From positions 1 to 8,888 of the forward strand of contig JAUIJW010000087.1 in the NCBI GenBank assembly GCA_030431085.1: a DNA stretch of 8,888 nt, in the 5' to 3' direction. Of this stretch, positions 5,836 through 8,888 are shown one piece after another. The DNA comes from Bacteroidia bacterium. Lineage in GTDB: Bacteria; Bacteroidota; Bacteroidia; Flavobacteriales; Flavobacteriaceae. Made by a program: the position numbers and the translations under genes. Position 1 is the stretch's first letter. Each line of letters begins with the position of its first letter. The notes under the pieces were generated by a model that worked only from the letters and a program-made list of their open reading frames with translations, did no database searches and was not told where the DNA came from.

Positions 5836-6552
5836 TTAATAACTACTAACGTTACCAGAACCACTTACCTTGATATCTTCAATTCTAGGACTACCTTTAT
5901 ACTCTACCCCGCCAGATCCGGCCACTCTTGCTTTAAGCTTTTCGCTAGCATAAACAGTCATTTCGCCAGAACCGGAAACACTTACGTCGGCATTCTTAGC
6001 TTTTAAATCAATAGCATCAATATCTCCAGAACCTGATACGGCAGCACTAAATTCATCGCACGAGCCTTCTAATTCCATATCGCCAGAGCCTGATACTGCT
6101 AAGCTCACGCTTTTAGCCACTACATTGAGTTCCATATCTCCAGAACCTGAAACGGCTGCAGAAAAGGTTTCTGATTTAATTGGATCTCTACTTACAACAT
6201 CTCCAGAACCCGATAAGCCTATATCTTCCAAATTTTTAAAATGAACCACTAAATGCACGCCTCGTTTAGTTCTTATTCTAGCATTTCTTTTCCATCTTAT
6301 TTTTAAATGCTTACCATCTACCTCTGTAATTAAATATGGTAAAAGGTTTTCTTCAATTTCTATTTCAATCTTCCCTTCTTTTCCATGGCGTAGCTCAACA
6401 TCAAATGAGCCCGAAACGCCAATAGAATTAAAGTTGTTTACTTGTCTAGTTGAATTAATAAGGTTACCGTTTCCCTTTACGCTTTGTGCAGACATTGTTG
6501 TCACTAGACAAAATATCATTACGAAAAGGCTAGTTATAGATTTTAATTTCAT
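5836..6552 (-). CDS. Secreted head GIN domain protein (DUF2807), SGSG-repeat beta-solenoid
   Basis: A 238-residue exported protein. The N-terminal signal peptide has a basic start MKLK, a hydrophobic core at about 8-20 and a cleavage site near MSAQS; there is no lipobox cysteine. After the conserved start GNGNLINSTRQVNNFNSIGVSGSFDVEL lies the DUF2807 (putative auto-transporter adhesin, head GIN) fold. It shows SGSG turns at residues 114, 135, 154, 173, 193, 211 (AGSG) and 230, spaced 18-21 residues apart. Each turn closes one beta-strand rung, so the protein is probably a right-handed beta-solenoid. It probably lies in the periplasm or at the outer surface; it has no autotransporter barrel or type IX C-terminal signal that I can see. 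It is the last gene of the sigma-factor operon, 19 bp after its neighbour. The molecular function of the family is unknown. Confidence 0.9.
   Translation of the reverse strand: MKLKSITSLFVMIFCLVTTMSAQSVKGNGNLINSTRQVNNFNSIGVSGSFDVELRHGKEGKIEIEIEENLLPYLITEVDGKHLKIRWKRNARIRTKRGVHLVVHFKNLEDIGLSGSGDVVSRDPIKSETFSAAVSGSGDMELNVVAKSVSLAVSGSGDMELEGSCDEFSAAVSGSGDIDAIDLKAKNADVSVSGSGEMTVYASEKLKARVAGSGGVEYKGSPRIEDIKVSGSGNVSSY
5855..6210 (-). repeat. Seven tandem SGSG-coding repeats inside the head GIN gene
   Basis: On the plus strand the motif CCAGA begins at 5855, 5912, 5966, 6026, 6083, 6140 and 6203. The best copies extend to TCTCCAGAACCTGATA. Spacing is 54-63 bp and always a multiple of three, so these are coding repeats for one solenoid rung (V-S-G-S-G-D/E) rather than non-coding elements. 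Nucleotide similarity is highest around the SGSGD turn, and the strand segments between have diverged. Confidence 0.75.
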
Positions 6553-6571
6553 GGTATTGATGGTTTTTAAG

Positions 6572-7651
6572 TTAGTTATTATATATTTTTATAGCGCCGT
6601 AGCTTGCTGACAATTTAATTATAGAAGATGTATTTTCTTTGTTAACAAAGCCCTGGTAATACTTACTGCTTGATTTTACATTTTTCTTCAAAAAGGTAGT
6701 ATTCTCTGCATCTATACTTACTCCTCCATAGCCCGTATTAATTTCAAAATTAAAAGCGGCTTCTCTGTCGACACCAATTTTTACAGCTGTGTAACCTGTA
6801 TCCATTGAAATCCTTTCAAAACCTGCCATTAGCTTATTAATTCTTAAACCACCGTAATCTGCATTAATATCTAATGATTTAAAAACTTTACCAAAATTCA
6901 TGGTTAAGTAATCTCCATTACCGTTAATATTATTGGCATTATCTATCTCTAACTTTCCATAATCACATGAAAAATCAAGGTCTTCAATATGTTCAAACTT
7001 AGTGGTTGTATAATCTGCATTCAATTCAACTTTCTTAGCTTTTTCTATGGTAATTTTTGAATAATCTGCATTAATTTCTCCGCCATTCATCATCTCAATA
7101 ACAGAATTGTTGGTATAGTCTATATGAATACTATTACTGCTATGGTATAAACTACCTATGATTATTTTACCATAATCACAATTAATTTCTGCCTTACCTT
7201 TTAATTCGTTTAAAGAAATTGAACCGTAATCGTTATCTAATTTAACACTATTCGTTACAGGCATTTTTACCTTATAATCTATTTGAAAGTGAACCCGTTT
7301 ATTTTTTGATCCAGACCATCCAGAATTATTACCAATTTTAGTTTTGGCATATACCCTGCTCCTACTGCCCTCAAAATCAACTGAAATTTGGTTTAATCTT
7401 TCTTGAACCCTACTTTCGCTATCACCACTTACAGTAATTTTAACTTCAATCACTACCCTGTTCTCGCTCCAAGTAGCAACATCAACATTACCATATTTAT
7501 TATCAATATCAACCAATGCGTTTGCATTTACGGTATATTCTTTATTAATTGTTTTGCTTTTTTCATGTTTACCTTTATCAAGGCTATTTGCATTGACTGC
7601 GTAAGGCCATAGACAAATGAGACTAAGAATGATGTGTATTATATTTTTCAT
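6572..7651 (-). CDS. Secreted repeat protein with a tyrosine ladder (DUF4097-like beta-solenoid)
   Basis: A 359-residue exported protein of unknown function. A signal peptide is visible (basic MKN start, hydrophobic 4-18, likely cleavage near VNANS at 19-23). The N-terminal third (about 35-130) is a beta-rich region with VDIDNKYGNVDVATW (47-61). From about 135 onward it is a regular repeat of 17-21 residues, each rung having the form hydrophobic-x-[NCST]-x-[DG]-Y-[GST]. The tyrosines fall at 53, 142, 160, 179, 197, 214, 231, 248, 266, 287, 308 and 351. This looks like the DUF4097-type putative adhesin beta-helix, which is related in style to head GIN proteins. No transmembrane segment, lipobox or sorting tail was seen. 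The gene lies 11 bp after the anti-sigma gene and 19 bp before the head GIN gene, so it is probably an output of the same sigma factor. Export and solenoid fold are likely; adhesion is speculative. Confidence 0.82.
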   Translation of the reverse strand: MKNIIHIILSLICLWPYAVNANSLDKGKHEKSKTINKEYTVNANALVDIDNKYGNVDVATWSENRVVIEVKITVSGDSESRVQERLNQISVDFEGSRSRVYAKTKIGNNSGWSGSKNKRVHFQIDYKVKMPVTNSVKLDNDYGSISLNELKGKAEINCDYGKIIIGSLYHSSNSIHIDYTNNSVIEMMNGGEINADYSKITIEKAKKVELNADYTTTKFEHIEDLDFSCDYGKLEIDNANNINGNGDYLTMNFGKVFKSLDINADYGGLRINKLMAGFERISMDTGYTAVKIGVDREAAFNFEINTGYGGVSIDAENTTFLKKNVKSSSKYYQGFVNKENTSSIIKLSASYGAIKIYNN

Positions 7652-7662
7652 ATTTACTTTTA

Positions 7663-8208
7663 TTAAATTATTACTTCATTAGGATTACTCTTAAACTGCT
7701 CTAAAAGTTCTAATTGCTCAAGAAGATTTTGAAGTACTTCTATTCTCTGTTGAAAATTAGAGATCATAGCAAAGATTACGCGTTTATCTTCATTACTTTC
7801 TTTTAGCTGCAGAGTTAATTCTTTATAACTATTCTCTAGAATATGTATTTGCGCAAAAGCATCTTCTATTATTTTAGTATTTTCTGGGTTTTTTTGTTGA
7901 TTAATACGTTCAATTTCTTTTTGAATACTTACGGTATAAAAAGATTGAGTTTCTGCCATCTCTGGAGAGACATCGGCTAACTCTAAAGCTTTAGGCTCAT
8001 GCTGAGATTGACCTAGAAAAAAACCAATTAATAGTAAAACGCTAGCGGCAACAGCAATTAAACTTCTAAACACCAGTTTATTCTTATGTTTTCTTGCTTT
8101 TTGATACTTTAACTTTGCTTCAAATCTTTCGAAATGACCTATCGATGGTTCTGCAAAATCAAACTCACTTCTCATTTTTTCAATTTTATTTTCTAAATCG
8201 CTTTTCAT
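7663..8208 (-). CDS. Single-pass membrane anti-sigma-like protein
   Basis: A 181-residue protein that I take to be the partner anti-sigma factor of the sigma factor just upstream, based on position and topology. The N-terminal 45 residues are charged and probably cytoplasmic. They contain the motif EPSIGHFERFEAKL (20-33), which recalls the PxxHFxRFxxKL start of Bacteroidota proteins found next to ECF factors. A transmembrane helix spans about 46-66. The outer part (67-181) is acidic and mainly helical, with heptad-like hydrophobic spacing at about 112-172 that suggests a coiled coil. It has no zinc-binding HxxxCxxC motif, so it is not a ZAS-type anti-sigma factor. It starts 12 bp after the sigma gene. 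In such pairs the membrane protein holds the sigma factor until an envelope signal releases it. Direct evidence for sigma binding is absent. Confidence 0.65.
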   Translation of the reverse strand: MKSDLENKIEKMRSEFDFAEPSIGHFERFEAKLKYQKARKHKNKLVFRSLIAVAASVLLLIGFFLGQSQHEPKALELADVSPEMAETQSFYTVSIQKEIERINQQKNPENTKIIEDAFAQIHILENSYKELTLQLKESNEDKRVIFAMISNFQQRIEVLQNLLEQLELLEQFKSNPNEVII

Positions 8209-8220
8209 AAATAATGACTT

Positions 8221-8778
8221 TTAAACTGCCGGTTTTAGCATATTTCTTAATTTACTTTTTGCTCTTGAAATAGTTGTTCTACAATTCTCATGGCTAATAT
8301 TCAATATTGATGCAATCTCCTCATTATCATAACCTTCAATCAAACTTAATTGTAAAACCATTCTATAATTTTCTTTTAATTGATTAATAGACTTTAAAAT
8401 TTCTTTGACTTTAATTGAGTCTACATTCTCTATATCTCCTAATGGCTCTCCTTCATCTTCTAGTTTATAACTTACCACTTCTAAATTCACTTCGTCTACT
8501 TTATTATTCTTTTTAAGCTGCGTTAAACTACGATTGATTACTATTCGCTTTAACCATGCTCCAAATGCCACTTCACCTTTATAAGTATGTAACTTTGTGA
8601 AAGCATTTAAAAAAGCTTCTTGCATGGCATCTTCTGCTTCAAAACTATCTTGCAATATCCGTAGCGCGGTATTATACATCGCTTTGTAATACAATTTGTA
8701 TATTTCAAATTGAGCCGTTGTATCATTCTGTTTACAACGTTCTAATAATGCTTTGATATGTTGATTTTGCTCTTGCAA
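8221..8778 (-). CDS. ECF-type RNA polymerase sigma factor (sigma-70 family)
   Basis: A 185-residue extracytoplasmic-function sigma factor with only regions 2 and 4. Region 2 covers about 10-85 and includes EAEDAMQEAFLNAFTKL (47-63), the core-binding part, and FGAWLKRIVINRSL (72-85), which reads the -10 element. Region 4 covers about 125-180, with the helix-turn-helix GYDNEEIASILNISHENCR (149-167) followed by SRAKSKLR (171-178). An acidic linker (about 94-121) joins them. The reading frame contains no ATG upstream before the in-frame stop at 8842-8844, and the first codon compatible with family N-termini is TTG at 8778-8776, so I take a TTG start (M-Q-E-Q-N-Q-H-I-K). The gene heads an operon with the anti-sigma-like protein and two secreted repeat proteins, and probably controls its own promoter. 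Confidence 0.92.
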   Translation of the reverse strand: MQEQNQHIKALLERCKQNDTTAQFEIYKLYYKAMYNTALRILQDSFEAEDAMQEAFLNAFTKLHTYKGEVAFGAWLKRIVINRSLTQLKKNNKVDEVNLEVVSYKLEDEGEPLGDIENVDSIKVKEILKSINQLKENYRMVLQLSLIEGYDNEEIASILNISHENCRTTISRAKSKLRNMLKPAV

Positions 8779-8796
8779 TGGCTTCTTGTTAAATAA

Positions 8797-8824
8797 ATGA
8801 CAATCTACTTTTCTATCTGTTACA
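8797..8824 (-). promoter_or_regulatory. Candidate ECF-type promoter of the sigma operon
   Basis: On the minus strand TGTAAC (8824-8819) is followed after 16 bp by TGTCAT (8802-8797). ECF promoters typically have an AAC-containing -35 element and a GTC-containing -10 element about 16 bp apart, and many ECF genes are autoregulated. Transcription would start near 8789, about 10 bases before the TTG start codon. No TAnnTTTG housekeeping -7 box was found in the same stretch. Pattern-only evidence. Confidence 0.4.
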
Positions 8825-8888
8825 CTTTTTACTGAATAAATTTACAATTTGAGTATTAAATTATTTATTTAATTAGATAATAGATACT

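Noticed and set aside
5855..6210. Regularly spaced repeats that could suggest a CRISPR array
   Set aside because: The repeats are short, imperfect, multiples of three apart and in frame with a DUF2807 protein; they encode solenoid turns.
7403..7612. Plus-strand open frame rich in Asn and Ile
   Set aside because: Antisense to the 5' part of the tyrosine-ladder gene; low-complexity composition is an AT-rich artefact.
8825..8888. Feature in the right-hand end
   Set aside because: AT-rich sequence without a convincing start codon, tRNA-like fold, hairpin or housekeeping promoter box; TAAATTTA on the minus strand is too weak a match to call.

Overview
The window looks like chromosomal DNA from a marine-type Flavobacteriaceae member (Bacteroidota). 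The supports are low GC, a TAnnTTTG-type -7 promoter element, almost no Shine-Dalgarno sequences, the flavobacterial form of the YebC N-terminus, and secreted 'head GIN' and DUF4097-like proteins that are common in this phylum. I cannot name a genus. No mobile element, RNA gene, CRISPR array or phage gene was seen.

Layout. (1) Positions 1-1284, minus strand: a three-gene unit reading DoxX-like membrane protein, NAD(P)H-dependent FMN/quinone reductase, MarR regulator (cut by the left edge). The genes are separated by 3 bp and then overlap by 8 bp. A flavobacterial -7 box and a pair of CTAGG-centred palindromes sit upstream, so this resembles an autoregulated electrophile/quinone or redox stress operon. 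(2) Positions 1416-5798, plus strand: a methylcrotonyl-CoA-carboxylase-like carboxyltransferase, YebC, TsaE, an alanine-dehydrogenase-family protein and a small membrane-anchored DUF4258-like protein. The gaps are 34, 4, 1 and 6 bp. YebC and TsaE serve translation and tRNA modification; the other two enzymes belong to amino-acid/acyl-CoA metabolism. (3) Positions 5785-5812: a symmetrical hairpin that ends this block and the converging one. (4) Positions 5836-8778, minus strand: a four-gene unit reading ECF sigma factor, single-pass anti-sigma-like protein, a secreted repeat protein with a tyrosine ladder, and a secreted SGSG-repeat head-GIN protein. The gaps are 12, 11 and 19 bp. The last 110 bp hold a possible ECF-type promoter and a TTG start, with no clear gene beyond.

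Most notable points. The sigma/anti-sigma operon devotes its whole visible output to two different exported beta-solenoid proteins, which suggests an envelope-sensing or envelope-remodelling module whose function I cannot assign. The 'alanine dehydrogenase' appears by hand alignment to lack both catalytic residues (Lys and His) of characterised alanine dehydrogenases, so its routine annotation is doubtful. The divergent region at 1285-1415 carries a neat double-palindrome operator candidate.
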